From Flavobacterium chungbukense (GTDB lineage Bacteria > Bacteroidota > Bacteroidia > Flavobacteriales > Flavobacteriaceae): a stretch of DNA of 64,000 nucleotides. Within the stretch, counting starts at the first letter, position 1; each line of letters starts with the position of its first letter. This document shows, piece by piece, positions 18,875 through 26,765 of the stretch. The translations under genes were made by a program, and so were the position numbers. The notes under the pieces were generated by a model that had not been told where the DNA came from, did not search any database, and saw only the letters and a list, made by a program, of their open reading frames with translations. The stretch is from NCBI RefSeq assembly GCF_020805785.1, contig NZ_JAJGZV010000006.1, positions 186,001 to 250,000 on the forward strand, read 5' to 3'.

Positions 18875-19405
18875 TTATTCTGCTAATTTGTAAATTTCAG
18901 TCAGATTTCGTCCTAAACCATCATAATCTAAACCGTAACCTACAATAAATTTATTTGGAATTCGAACTCCAACATAATCTATCTTAATGTCTTTTTTATA
19001 AGCTTCTGGCTTAAAGAATAATGTTGCAATCTTAAAATGCTTTACATTTTGCGCTTTAAACAAATGCTTTAATTCTTCAATCGTGTTTCCTGTATCGATA
19101 ATATCTTCAATAATTATGACCGTTCTTCCTGACAAATCCTGATTAATTCCTATTAATTCTTTAACCGAATTAGTAGTTTCAGTTCCTTCATATGATGCCA
19201 TTTTGATAAATGAAACCTCGCACGGTTTTTTGTATTTTTTTAAAAAATCTGACACGACCATAAAAGCGCCATTCAAAACTCCAATAAAAATAGGTGTATC
19301 ATCTCCAAAATCATCCTCTACCTGAGCCACCATTTTAGTTAAAGCAAAATCAATTTCTTTAGCCGAAATAAACGGAACAAATTGTTTATCGTGAAGTTGT
19401 ATCAT
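18875..19405 (-). CDS. hpt: Hypoxanthine phosphoribosyltransferase
   Basis: It converts hypoxanthine (and probably guanine) plus PRPP to the nucleotide. The PRPP-binding loop Glu-Asp-Ile-Ile-Asp-Thr-Gly-Asn-Thr is plain, and the purine-site Lys-Phe-Ile-Val-Gly-Tyr-Gly-Leu-Asp motif follows. I start it at ATG 19405 (176 residues). An in-frame TTG nine codons upstream is embedded in the -7 promoter box TATCTTTG and therefore lies upstream of the transcript. Head gene of hpt-adk. Confidence 0.95.
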   Translation of the reverse strand: MIQLHDKQFVPFISAKEIDFALTKMVAQVEDDFGDDTPIFIGVLNGAFMVVSDFLKKYKKPCEVSFIKMASYEGTETTNSVKELIGINQDLSGRTVIIIEDIIDTGNTIEELKHLFKAQNVKHFKIATLFFKPEAYKKDIKIDYVGVRIPNKFIVGYGLDYDGLGRNLTEIYKLAE

Positions 19406-19429
19406 TATTTTCCTTTTTAAAATAATGCA

Positions 19430-19437
19430 CAAAGATA
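19430..19437 (-). promoter_or_regulatory. -7 promoter box of hpt
   Basis: TATCTTTG on the minus strand, 24 bp before the hpt ATG, is a perfect TAnnTTTG match. No clear -33 element is seen. Confidence 0.55.
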
Positions 19438-19591
19438 CAGAATTACAACGTAACTGCTTATATGAAAATGGACTGTATCGCGATATTTTTTACGAATGTT
19501 AAATATCAGTTAATAATTACAAATTATTTTTTGACGCTATTTTTAATTTCAGTAAATTGTTGTGATATAATTCTTTAACTCCAATAAACCA

Positions 19592-20875
19592 ATGAAAAAA
19601 TCCTTACCATTATTTTCAATATCATTATTAGCATTAATGACTGCCTGCAATGGGCAAGTTAAAAAAGAAGAAAAAGAAGCGCTGGCAAAACAACCCAATA
19701 ATGTTGTAAAAACAGCAATTGGAGATCTTACGCTCCCGCCGCCTTACGCCACAGAATCAAAAACCAACAATAGTAAAGTTATAGGATGGCCAGCTGGCAA
19801 AACACCAAAAGCCCCAGAAGGATTTACTGTTACAAAATTTGCAGACGGATTTGAGAATCCGCGTTGGAGTTATATAGGTCCAAACAATGATATTTTTGTT
19901 GTTGAAAGCGGAACCAGAACAAGCAAAAACCGAATTATAGTTTTGCGTGACAATGATAAAGACGGAAAATATGAAACTCGCGAAGTTTTTATTTCTGGTT
20001 TAAACAGACCTTTAGGAATGTTAATTCTAAAAGACTTTTTTTATATTGCCAATACTGACGGACTTTACCGTTATCCTTATAAAAACGCACCATTAAAATT
20101 AGAAACTCAAGGAACTAAAATTGTTGAACTGCCAGCTGGTGGATACAACAATCACTGGACAAGAAGTTTGCTCGCTAATCCTGAAGGAACAAAAATTTAT
20201 ATTGGTGTTGGTTCAGGAAGTAATGTTGGAGAAAATGGAATGGATAAAGAAATTCGCCGTGCTGCAATTTTAGAAATTAATCCTGATGGAACTGGCGAAA
20301 AGATTTATGCTGAAGGTCTTAGAAATCCAATGGGAATGGATTGGAATCCTGTCAATAAAAAAGAACTTTGGACTGCGGTAAATGAAAGAGATGAACTTGG
20401 CGATGATTTGGTTCCAGATTATATTACGAGTGTAAAAAGAGGCGGTTTTTATGGATGGCCTTATTCGTATTTTGGAAGTATTCCCGATCCAAGATGGAAA
20501 GGGAAAGGCGAAAGAAAAGATTTAGTCGAAAAAGCTATTGTTCCCGATGTTCCAGTTGGTGCTCATACTGCTTCTTTGGGATTAGCTTTTTATACAAAAG
20601 ATGCTTTTCCAGCAAAATATAAAAACGGAGCATTTGTGGGGCAGCATGGTTCTTGGAATCGTTCTAAAATTTCAGGTTATAAAGTGTTGTTTGTGCCTTT
20701 TAAAGATGGAAAACCTTCAGGAAAACCAGAAGATTTTTTAACTGGTTTTATTTCTGACAACGATAAAGCTGAAGTTTACGGACGTCCCGTTGCGGTTACT
20801 GTTATGAATGATGGATCGCTTTTGGTAAATGATGATAGCGGAAATACGATTTGGAAAGTAACTACGAACAAATAA
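19592..20875 (+). CDS. Sorbosone-dehydrogenase-like (PQQ-type beta-propeller) lipoprotein
   Basis: The 427-residue protein has a lipoprotein signal (Leu-Met-Thr-Ala-Cys19). The rest is a six-bladed beta-propeller of the glucose/sorbosone dehydrogenase type, with Gly-Leu-Arg-Asn-Pro-Met-Gly-Met-Asp-Trp and Gly-Gly-Phe-Tyr-Gly-Trp-Pro blade motifs and a Gly-Gln-His-Gly-Ser-Trp-Asn-Arg segment near the end. Members oxidise aldose sugars or sorbosone with PQQ in the periplasm, but the substrate cannot be read from sequence. It precedes a TonB receptor on the same strand with a repeat element between, so they are probably separately transcribed. Confidence 0.85.
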   Translation: MKKSLPLFSISLLALMTACNGQVKKEEKEALAKQPNNVVKTAIGDLTLPPPYATESKTNNSKVIGWPAGKTPKAPEGFTVTKFADGFENPRWSYIGPNNDIFVVESGTRTSKNRIIVLRDNDKDGKYETREVFISGLNRPLGMLILKDFFYIANTDGLYRYPYKNAPLKLETQGTKIVELPAGGYNNHWTRSLLANPEGTKIYIGVGSGSNVGENGMDKEIRRAAILEINPDGTGEKIYAEGLRNPMGMDWNPVNKKELWTAVNERDELGDDLVPDYITSVKRGGFYGWPYSYFGSIPDPRWKGKGERKDLVEKAIVPDVPVGAHTASLGLAFYTKDAFPAKYKNGAFVGQHGSWNRSKISGYKVLFVPFKDGKPSGKPEDFLTGFISDNDKAEVYGRPVAVTVMNDGSLLVNDDSGNTIWKVTTNK

Positions 20876-20903
20876 AATTTTAAAATTCCAAAATTGAAAA
20901 AGA

Positions 20904-21048
20904 TTTTAAACACATAGGAACATAGATTTTTTGCATTTAAAAGTTGATTTTTAAGAAAACTCGTTTTCACACATAGCTACTATGTGTATTTAGATTAAGT
21001 GAAACGCCTTTTTTGCCTCAATCAATGCTATGTTTCTATGTGTTAAAA
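20904..21048. repeat. Large palindromic intergenic repeat (CACATAG family)
   Basis: The left end (20904-20925) and right end (21028-21048) form an inverted repeat containing CACATAGGAACATAG and its near reverse complement. An inner hairpin CACATAG / CTATGTG lies at 20973-20989. The element could fold as a branched stem after the sorbosone-dehydrogenase-like gene. No coding frame is credible in it. Confidence 0.65.
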
Positions 21049-21111
21049 ATAAATCCCAATATTAATCTTTAAGATAAAATTCCAAATTCCAAGGATTGCC
21101 ACATAAAATAT

Positions 21112-23214
21112 ATGTTTTTAAAAAAATATTGTTTCCTAATTATTCTGTTTTCGATTCTACAAAATCTAATTGCGCAAGAAAAAGAAGCTCAAAATATTGA
21201 TTCTATTAAAACTCAAAAACTGAATGAAGTTTTAATTAGTCCGCTTCATATTAATCGAGATTTGCAAAATAGTCCCGCATCGATTGGTATTTTATCCGAA
21301 AAAGAATTGCTTCGAAATAATACGACAGACATCAGCAATGTCATTAATACCATTCCAGGTGTTTTTATGCAATCATCAAACATTACCACAACCCGAATTT
21401 CGATTCGCGGAATTGGCGCAAGAACTCCATACGGAACTAATAAAATCAGAGCTTTTTACGGAAGCATTCCGTTAACTTCTGGAAATAGCGAAACGGTTAT
21501 TGACGATATCGATCTTCAAAATATCAATCAACTTGAAGTAATAAAAGGTCCGCTTTCGAGTATTTATGGCGCGGGTTTGGGCGGCGCAATTTTAATTTCG
21601 CCTCAAACCTTAAAAAAAGGCAATTATCAAAGTGAGGTAAGTTCTACTTTTGGTTCTTTTGGATTATTGAAAAACAGAGTTAGCTTTGATTTAAATGAAA
21701 AAAGTTCTTCTTTAAGTTTGAGCTATCACAATTTAAAGACTGACGGCTGGCGTCAAAACAGCGCTTACAATCGTGAAGGAATTACCCTTGGCGGAGAATT
21801 ATTTCGAAAGAAAAACAGCAAACTGACTTACTTTTCCAATTATACTTATTTGAAAGCCTACATCCCGAGTTCTATCAATAAAACCACTTTCGAAAATAAT
21901 CCGCAAGCCGGTGCGCCAACTTGGGTTGCTTCGCAGGGTTTTAAAGAATACAAATCGACTTTGGGCGGATTGGCTTATGATTTCAAAATAAACGATCACC
22001 TCAACAATTCAACTTCAGTTTTTATCAATTATAAAGACAGCAACGAACCGCGTCCTTTTGATATTTTGCGTCAATATACTTTTGCCTCGGGCGTGCGAAC
22101 TCAGTTTTCGGGAGATTTTAAAATCGGGAAAATCAATAATCAGTTTATTGGCGGAATTGAATATTTTAGAGATAATTACAGCGGAAATACTTTCCAAAAC
22201 TTATATCAGCAAAATAACGGAAACGGAAGTTTACAAGGCAATCAACTTACAGCAACCGATCAAAAAAGGCATTTTTATAATATCTTTTCTCAAATTAGAA
22301 CTTTACTTTCTGATCAATTCGAAATTCAAGCAGGATTAAATTACAACAAAACTAAATTCGAACTTCAGAATGATTTTCCCGCTTCCGCGAATAATCCGAA
22401 GGAAAAATATAGTTATGATGGGATTTTTTCGCCTCAGCTTTCTTTTTTATTTAAACCAAATGAAATTCGAACGTTTTACTTTTCTGTAAGCCGAGGATTT
22501 TCTCTTCCCGCAACCGAAGAAACTTTAACTTCAACAGGAAATATCAATCAAGACATTAAACCTGAAACGGGTTATAATTTTGAATTGGGAGGAAAATTGC
22601 ATTTCTTCAACAAAAAACTATATACTGAAATTGCCGTTTATCGAATGGAAATTAAAGATTTATTAGTTGCCAAAAGAATTGGCGACGATCAATACGAAGG
22701 CGTAAATGCAGGAAAAACTTTTCATGAAGGAATTGAAATCTCATTAAATCACAATTGGCCAATAAATCCAACTTTCAATCTAAACTCCTATATCGGAACA
22801 TCAATCGGAAAATATGAATTTAAAGAATTTGTCGATAACGGAAATGATTTTTCTGGAAACAAACTAACTGGAGTTCCTGCCAATACTGCAAGCGCTGGTT
22901 TCAATTTAAACACGAATTCAGGGTTTTATTTTTCAGCTGATTTTCAGTTCACAGATAAGATTCCGATGAATGATTCAAATGTTAATTTTTCAGATTCTTA
23001 TTCTTTATTAAATTTAAAAACAGGTTATCAGTTCAAAATTTTACCTGCTTTAACAACACATTTAGATGCGGGAGTCAACAATGTGACAAATGAAAAATAC
23101 GCTTCGATGATTTTAACCAATGCAACTGGAGTTGGAAATGCAGCACCAAGATTTTACTATCCTGGATTACCTGTAAATTATTACGGAATTATCTCATTAA
23201 ATTACGTATTTTAG
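21112..23214 (+). CDS. TonB-dependent outer-membrane receptor
   Basis: The 700-residue protein has a signal peptide (about 1-21) and an N-terminal plug at about 40-155, with Val-Ile-Lys-Gly-Pro-Leu-Ser-Ser-Ile-Tyr-Gly-Ala-Gly-Leu-Gly-Gly. A 22-strand-type beta-barrel ends in a terminal Phe, as expected for outer-membrane insertion. It lacks the extra N-terminal regulatory domain of SusC proteins. The overall style resembles metal-chelate or siderophore receptors, but the ligand is unknown. It follows the CACATAG repeat, and a small helical protein gene starts 26 bp downstream. Confidence 0.93.
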   Translation: MFLKKYCFLIILFSILQNLIAQEKEAQNIDSIKTQKLNEVLISPLHINRDLQNSPASIGILSEKELLRNNTTDISNVINTIPGVFMQSSNITTTRISIRGIGARTPYGTNKIRAFYGSIPLTSGNSETVIDDIDLQNINQLEVIKGPLSSIYGAGLGGAILISPQTLKKGNYQSEVSSTFGSFGLLKNRVSFDLNEKSSSLSLSYHNLKTDGWRQNSAYNREGITLGGELFRKKNSKLTYFSNYTYLKAYIPSSINKTTFENNPQAGAPTWVASQGFKEYKSTLGGLAYDFKINDHLNNSTSVFINYKDSNEPRPFDILRQYTFASGVRTQFSGDFKIGKINNQFIGGIEYFRDNYSGNTFQNLYQQNNGNGSLQGNQLTATDQKRHFYNIFSQIRTLLSDQFEIQAGLNYNKTKFELQNDFPASANNPKEKYSYDGIFSPQLSFLFKPNEIRTFYFSVSRGFSLPATEETLTSTGNINQDIKPETGYNFELGGKLHFFNKKLYTEIAVYRMEIKDLLVAKRIGDDQYEGVNAGKTFHEGIEISLNHNWPINPTFNLNSYIGTSIGKYEFKEFVDNGNDFSGNKLTGVPANTASAGFNLNTNSGFYFSADFQFTDKIPMNDSNVNFSDSYSLLNLKTGYQFKILPALTTHLDAGVNNVTNEKYASMILTNATGVGNAAPRFYYPGLPVNYYGIISLNYVF

Positions 23215-23239
23215 CTAAGTATTTAAATACTGCTAGAAG

Positions 23240-23791
23240 ATGCTGTCGGAATTACAAAAAAAACTGGATTATGTGAATGCTTATAGAGAAAACCGTCTCA
23301 AAGCTGCACAAGAAATTTTAGAAAATCAATCCCTTTTCGGTGAATTGGTTTCCATTTGCTTTTCGCCAGAAGACAAAAACAATCATAAAGCCTGCTGGAT
23401 TTTAGAATTCGTTTCTTATGAAGAATTGCATTGGCTTCAACCTCATCTTGATTTTTTCTGTTCGAATTTGAAAATATTAAAAGATGAAAGTTCGCTTCGG
23501 CCAATTGCAAAAGTTACTCAGCTTTTGGTAAAATCGCATTACAAGAAAAACGAAAACGGCATTCATCTTTCTGAAGAAAATATTCAAGATTGTATTGAAG
23601 CTTCTTTTGATTGGTTAATTAACGATACAAAAGTCGCCACAAAAGCTTATTCCATTCGAACTTTATATGTTTTAGGAAATTATTACGACTGGATTCATCC
23701 TGAACTAAAAGTGATTATTGATAAAGATTTCGCAAATCATTCTGCCGCTTACAAAGCCGTTGCCAAAGAAGTTTTGAAGAAAATAAAATAG
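23240..23791 (+). CDS. Unrecognised helical (HEAT-like) cytoplasmic protein
   Basis: The 183-residue protein has no signal peptide or membrane segment. The sequence is a series of amphipathic helices with Trp- and Leu-rich turns, resembling HEAT-type repeats. I recognise no catalytic motif. It begins 26 bp after the TonB receptor and may be cotranscribed with it; a large palindrome follows before purK. Confidence 0.6.
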   Translation: MLSELQKKLDYVNAYRENRLKAAQEILENQSLFGELVSICFSPEDKNNHKACWILEFVSYEELHWLQPHLDFFCSNLKILKDESSLRPIAKVTQLLVKSHYKKNENGIHLSEENIQDCIEASFDWLINDTKVATKAYSIRTLYVLGNYYDWIHPELKVIIDKDFANHSAAYKAVAKEVLKKIK

Positions 23792-23800
23792 GTTTTAGTT

Positions 23801-23943
23801 GCCACGAATTACACTAATTTCCACGAATTTTTTCTTTAATTCGATTTAAAATAATTAGTAACAAACAAAAAATCCTTTTTAATCCTTTTAATCTGTGGCA
23901 AAACTAAAAAAAACAATTCGTGGAAATTAGTGTAATTCGTGGC
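23801..23943. repeat. Composite palindromic repeat with perfect 29-bp arms
   Basis: Positions 23801-23829 and 23915-23943 are exact reverse complements (29 bp), beginning GCCACGAATTACAC. The 85-bp interior contains AATCCTTTTAATCTGTGGC, a segment that also occurs inside the related element at 35007-35184. It sits between the helical protein gene and the purK promoter and could act as a transcriptional barrier. Confidence 0.8.
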
Positions 23944-23968
23944 AGAAAAAACTTGAACACAACGAAAT

Positions 23969-24000
23969 TTTGGCTAAAAAAAGATTAAAAGGTATCTTTG
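23969..24000 (+). promoter_or_regulatory. Promoter of purK-purE
   Basis: TTTG at 23969-23972, a 20-bp spacer, then TATCTTTG at 23993-24000: a full Bacteroidetes -33/-7 match. It shows that the true purK start is ATG 24018, because the upstream TTG at 23970 is part of the -33 box. Confidence 0.8.
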
Positions 24001-24017
24001 CAAAAACACAACACAAA

Positions 24018-25172
24018 ATGAATTATTTTTCTTCTGATTTTAAATTAGGAATATTAGGTGGCGGACAATTAGGTAAAATGCTTTTGTCTGACACCAGAAA
24101 ATTTGACATACAAACTTATGTTTTAGATCCAAGTGACGAAGCGCCGAGTAAAATTGCCTGCAACAAATTCTTTCAAGGCGATTTAATGGATTATGAAACG
24201 GTTTACAACTTCGGAAAACAAGTCGATGTTTTGACTTTTGAAATCGAATTGGTAAATCTTGAAGCTTTAACACAATTAGAAAACGAAGGCGTAAAAGTTT
24301 ATCCGTCTCCAAAAACCTTAAAAGGAATTCAGAATAAAGGAACTCAAAAAGATTTTTATACCGAAAGTAATATTCCAACCGCAGCATATTTACGTTTTGA
24401 AAGTCCGTTGCATTTGCAAAAATCAGTTGGAAATAACGAAATCACCATTCCGTTTGTATGGAAATGCACCGAGTTTGGTTACGACGGAAATGGCGTAAAA
24501 GTAATTCGCCAAATTTCTGATATGGATGATTTACCAAATGTAGAATGCATTGCAGAAACAATGGTTCCGTTCAAAAATGAATTGGCGGTAATTGTAGTTA
24601 GAAATCCATCGGGAGAAATTAAAACGTATCCAGTTGTAGAAATGGAATTTCATCCAGAAGCAAACCAAGTGGAATACGTAATTTGCCCAGCCAGAATCGA
24701 CGAAAAAGTAGCCGAAAAAGCCAGAGCAATTGCTTTGAATGTTTCAGAAAAATTCAATCACGTTGGACTTTTGGCTGTTGAAATGTTCCAAACCAACGAA
24801 GATGAAATTTTAGTAAACGAAGTTGCGCCGCGTCCGCATAATTCTGGACATTATTCTATTGAAGCAAGTTATACTTCACAATTCGAAAATCATTTACGTG
24901 CTATTTTAGATCTTCCGTTAGGAAACACAGACAGTAAAGTTGCCGGAATTATGGTAAATTTAGTGGGTGCCGAAGGTTATTCTGGAGACGTAGTTTATGA
25001 AAATATTGAAACCATTTTAGGATGGGATGGCGTTACGCCTCACATTTATGGTAAAAAACAAACTCGTCCGTTTAGAAAAATGGGTCACGTTACGATTGTG
25101 AATGAGAATATGCAGGAAGCTAGAAGAATTGCGCAGGAAGTTAAGAATACTATTAAAGTAATTAGTACGTAG
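24018..25172 (+). CDS. purK: 5-(carboxyamino)imidazole ribonucleotide synthase
   Basis: PurK carboxylates AIR to N5-CAIR with ATP and bicarbonate in purine synthesis. The 384-residue ATP-grasp protein begins with a Rossmann-like Gly-Ile-Leu-Gly-Gly-Gly-Gln-Leu-Gly-Lys-Met. It contains Gly-Tyr-Asp-Gly-Asn-Gly and the catalytic Asn-Glu-Val-Ala-Pro-Arg-Pro-His-Asn-Ser-Gly-His segment. The ATG at 24018 is chosen over an upstream TTG because a perfect promoter lies between them. purE follows 104 bp downstream, and together they complete the two-step bacterial AIR-to-CAIR route. Confidence 0.97.
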   Translation: MNYFSSDFKLGILGGGQLGKMLLSDTRKFDIQTYVLDPSDEAPSKIACNKFFQGDLMDYETVYNFGKQVDVLTFEIELVNLEALTQLENEGVKVYPSPKTLKGIQNKGTQKDFYTESNIPTAAYLRFESPLHLQKSVGNNEITIPFVWKCTEFGYDGNGVKVIRQISDMDDLPNVECIAETMVPFKNELAVIVVRNPSGEIKTYPVVEMEFHPEANQVEYVICPARIDEKVAEKARAIALNVSEKFNHVGLLAVEMFQTNEDEILVNEVAPRPHNSGHYSIEASYTSQFENHLRAILDLPLGNTDSKVAGIMVNLVGAEGYSGDVVYENIETILGWDGVTPHIYGKKQTRPFRKMGHVTIVNENMQEARRIAQEVKNTIKVIST

Positions 25173-25276
25173 TAATTAGTGATTAGTCGCCGTTTACAAC
25201 TTAAAATAAAACAAAAAGTTTTCAGTCTCAACAAAACCTGAAACCTGAAACCTGAAACAAAATAAACAAAAAACAA

Positions 25277-25762
25277 ATGAGCAAAGTAGCCATTATAATG
25301 GGAAGCATCTCAGACATGCCAGTTATGCAGGATGCAATCGACATATTAAAACAATTTAATGTAGAAGTTGAAGTAGATATCGTTTCGGCACACAGAACGC
25401 CGGAGAAATTATTCGATTTCAGTAAAAATGCACATACCCGCGGTATTTCGGTAATTATTGCCGGTGCGGGCGGTGCGGCACATTTACCTGGAATGGTAGC
25501 TTCAATGTCTCCGCTTCCAGTAATTGGAGTTCCTGTAAAATCAAGCAATTCTATTGATGGCTGGGATTCGGTTTTATCGATTCTTCAAATGCCAGGCGGA
25601 GTTCCTGTTGCAACCGTAGCTTTAAACGGAGCAAAAAACGCAGGAATCTTAGCAGCACAAATCATCGGAAGCCACGATAAAAAAGTTTTAGATACGATTA
25701 TTTCTTATAAAGAAGAATTGAAAGCGGCGGTTAATAAAGCGGCTGAAGGTTTGAAAAAGTAA
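25277..25762 (+). CDS. purE: N5-carboxyaminoimidazole ribonucleotide mutase
   Basis: The 161-residue protein has the class I PurE signature Met-Gly-Ser-Ile-Ser-Asp-Met-Pro-Val-Met at 8-17 and Ser-Ala-His-Arg-Thr-Pro, which carries the catalytic histidine. The glycine- and alanine-rich Ile-Ala-Gly-Ala-Gly-Gly-Ala-Ala-His-Leu-Pro-Gly segment follows. It rearranges the N5-CAIR made by PurK into CAIR. Gene order purK-purE suits cotranscription. Confidence 0.97.
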   Translation: MSKVAIIMGSISDMPVMQDAIDILKQFNVEVEVDIVSAHRTPEKLFDFSKNAHTRGISVIIAGAGGAAHLPGMVASMSPLPVIGVPVKSSNSIDGWDSVLSILQMPGGVPVATVALNGAKNAGILAAQIIGSHDKKVLDTIISYKEELKAAVNKAAEGLKK

Positions 25763-25765
25763 TTT

Positions 25766-25845
25766 CGCAGAGATACACAAAGAAGACACAGAGGGACACA
25801 AAATTTTTGTGAATATCTGTGTTTTTTCTTTGTGTATCTCTGTAA
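25766..25845. repeat. Palindromic repeat after purE (CAGAGATACACAAAG family)
   Basis: Perfect 17-bp arms at 25768-25784 and 25826-25842 (CAGAGATACACAAAGAA and its reverse complement). It lies in the gap between convergent genes and may double as a terminator for purE. Confidence 0.7.
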
Positions 25846-25875
25846 AACTAAATTTAAGATTTTACCTCTTTAAAA

Positions 25876-26547
25876 TTAAGCGATATCTTCAACTTCTTCC
25901 AAAATAGATTCAAATTCAGATTCGTTTATATCTTCTTTATTTATCCAATTCTCTGAAGTAACCAGATCGTAATTTATATTGTCCTCTGTTTTCAATTCCC
26001 AAACAATACTTTCAGCTTCTGGAAATGGAATGTTTTGAGAGATTTGATTTTCGAATAATCTTTTGATCAGATTTCTATCAGACAAACCATTATTCAATAA
26101 TTTCAACACGTTTTCAGCTGTCAGTTTTTGCGGCCCTCCATTAGTTGGTGTCATTGAAAAGTGAACTATAGAAGCTTTTGCATTTGGAAACTTCCCATTG
26201 TAAGCCTTAAAAAGCAATTGATTAATATGAAATAGAGTGCCTTGCATGTGTATTTCTGGATATTCTTCACAAACCTTATCAATTAACATATCGTTCGATA
26301 TTTGATCTACTTGTCCTTCGGTTAGTTCCTCTCCCAATTTATATTCTAAAACTATTGCTGCGGCTTCATTAGCTTCGTAATCAGAAATGGCCATTTCTAA
26401 CAATTCTGGCAAACTGCTTTTTTCAGCCGTCGCGCCATCGGGATAATTAAATTTACCTAACAACTGAATAAAATCGTCATCAGACCAATATCCTTCCACT
26501 TCATTAACCGTATCAATATTCTTTATTACTACTTGATAATTCATCAT
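25876..26547 (-). CDS. Unrecognised acidic cytoplasmic protein
   Basis: The 223-residue protein is strongly acidic, especially the last 25 residues. It has no signal peptide or transmembrane stretch. The middle contains a Thr-Pro-Thr-Asn-Gly-Gly-Pro motif. I recognise no family. It is convergent with purE and divergent from the M3 peptidase gene and appears monocistronic. ATG codons at 26547 and 26544 are both possible starts. Confidence 0.6.
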   Translation of the reverse strand: MMNYQVVIKNIDTVNEVEGYWSDDDFIQLLGKFNYPDGATAEKSSLPELLEMAISDYEANEAAAIVLEYKLGEELTEGQVDQISNDMLIDKVCEEYPEIHMQGTLFHINQLLFKAYNGKFPNAKASIVHFSMTPTNGGPQKLTAENVLKLLNNGLSDRNLIKRLFENQISQNIPFPEAESIVWELKTEDNINYDLVTSENWINKEDINESEFESILEEVEDIA

Positions 26548-26711
26548 TTTTTTATTTTAATTATGATTCGCATTTTATAATGCCAAATCTATTTCTCAAT
26601 TTACGCTTTTAAAAACGGCTAGATCAATAAATAACATATCTATAACACAATTTAAGAGGATTTTATGCTGAGAATCGGTTTTGTTTAGATGATTAGGTTT
26701 TTATAAATTGC

Positions 26712-26719
26712 TATCTTTG
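26712..26719 (+). promoter_or_regulatory. -7 promoter box of the M3 peptidase gene
   Basis: TATCTTTG, 46 bp before the ATG at 26766. A TTTG occurs at 26680-26683, but its 28-bp spacing is too long for a standard -33. Confidence 0.5.
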
Positions 26720-26765
26720 AAATTCAAAAAACTGCCTTCTATTAATAAAAAAATATAATATCATA

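Noticed and set aside
19406..19432. TTG-initiated extension of hpt
   Set aside because: The TTG lies inside TATCTTTG, a perfect -7 box, so it is upstream of the transcript.
20876..21111. Insertion sequence or mobile element between the lipoprotein and TonB receptor genes
   Set aside because: No transposase or terminal duplication; the sequence is a non-coding palindromic repeat.
23970..24017. TTG-initiated extension of purK
   Set aside because: It overlaps the -33 and -7 boxes of a perfectly spaced promoter; ATG 24018 starts the family N-terminus.
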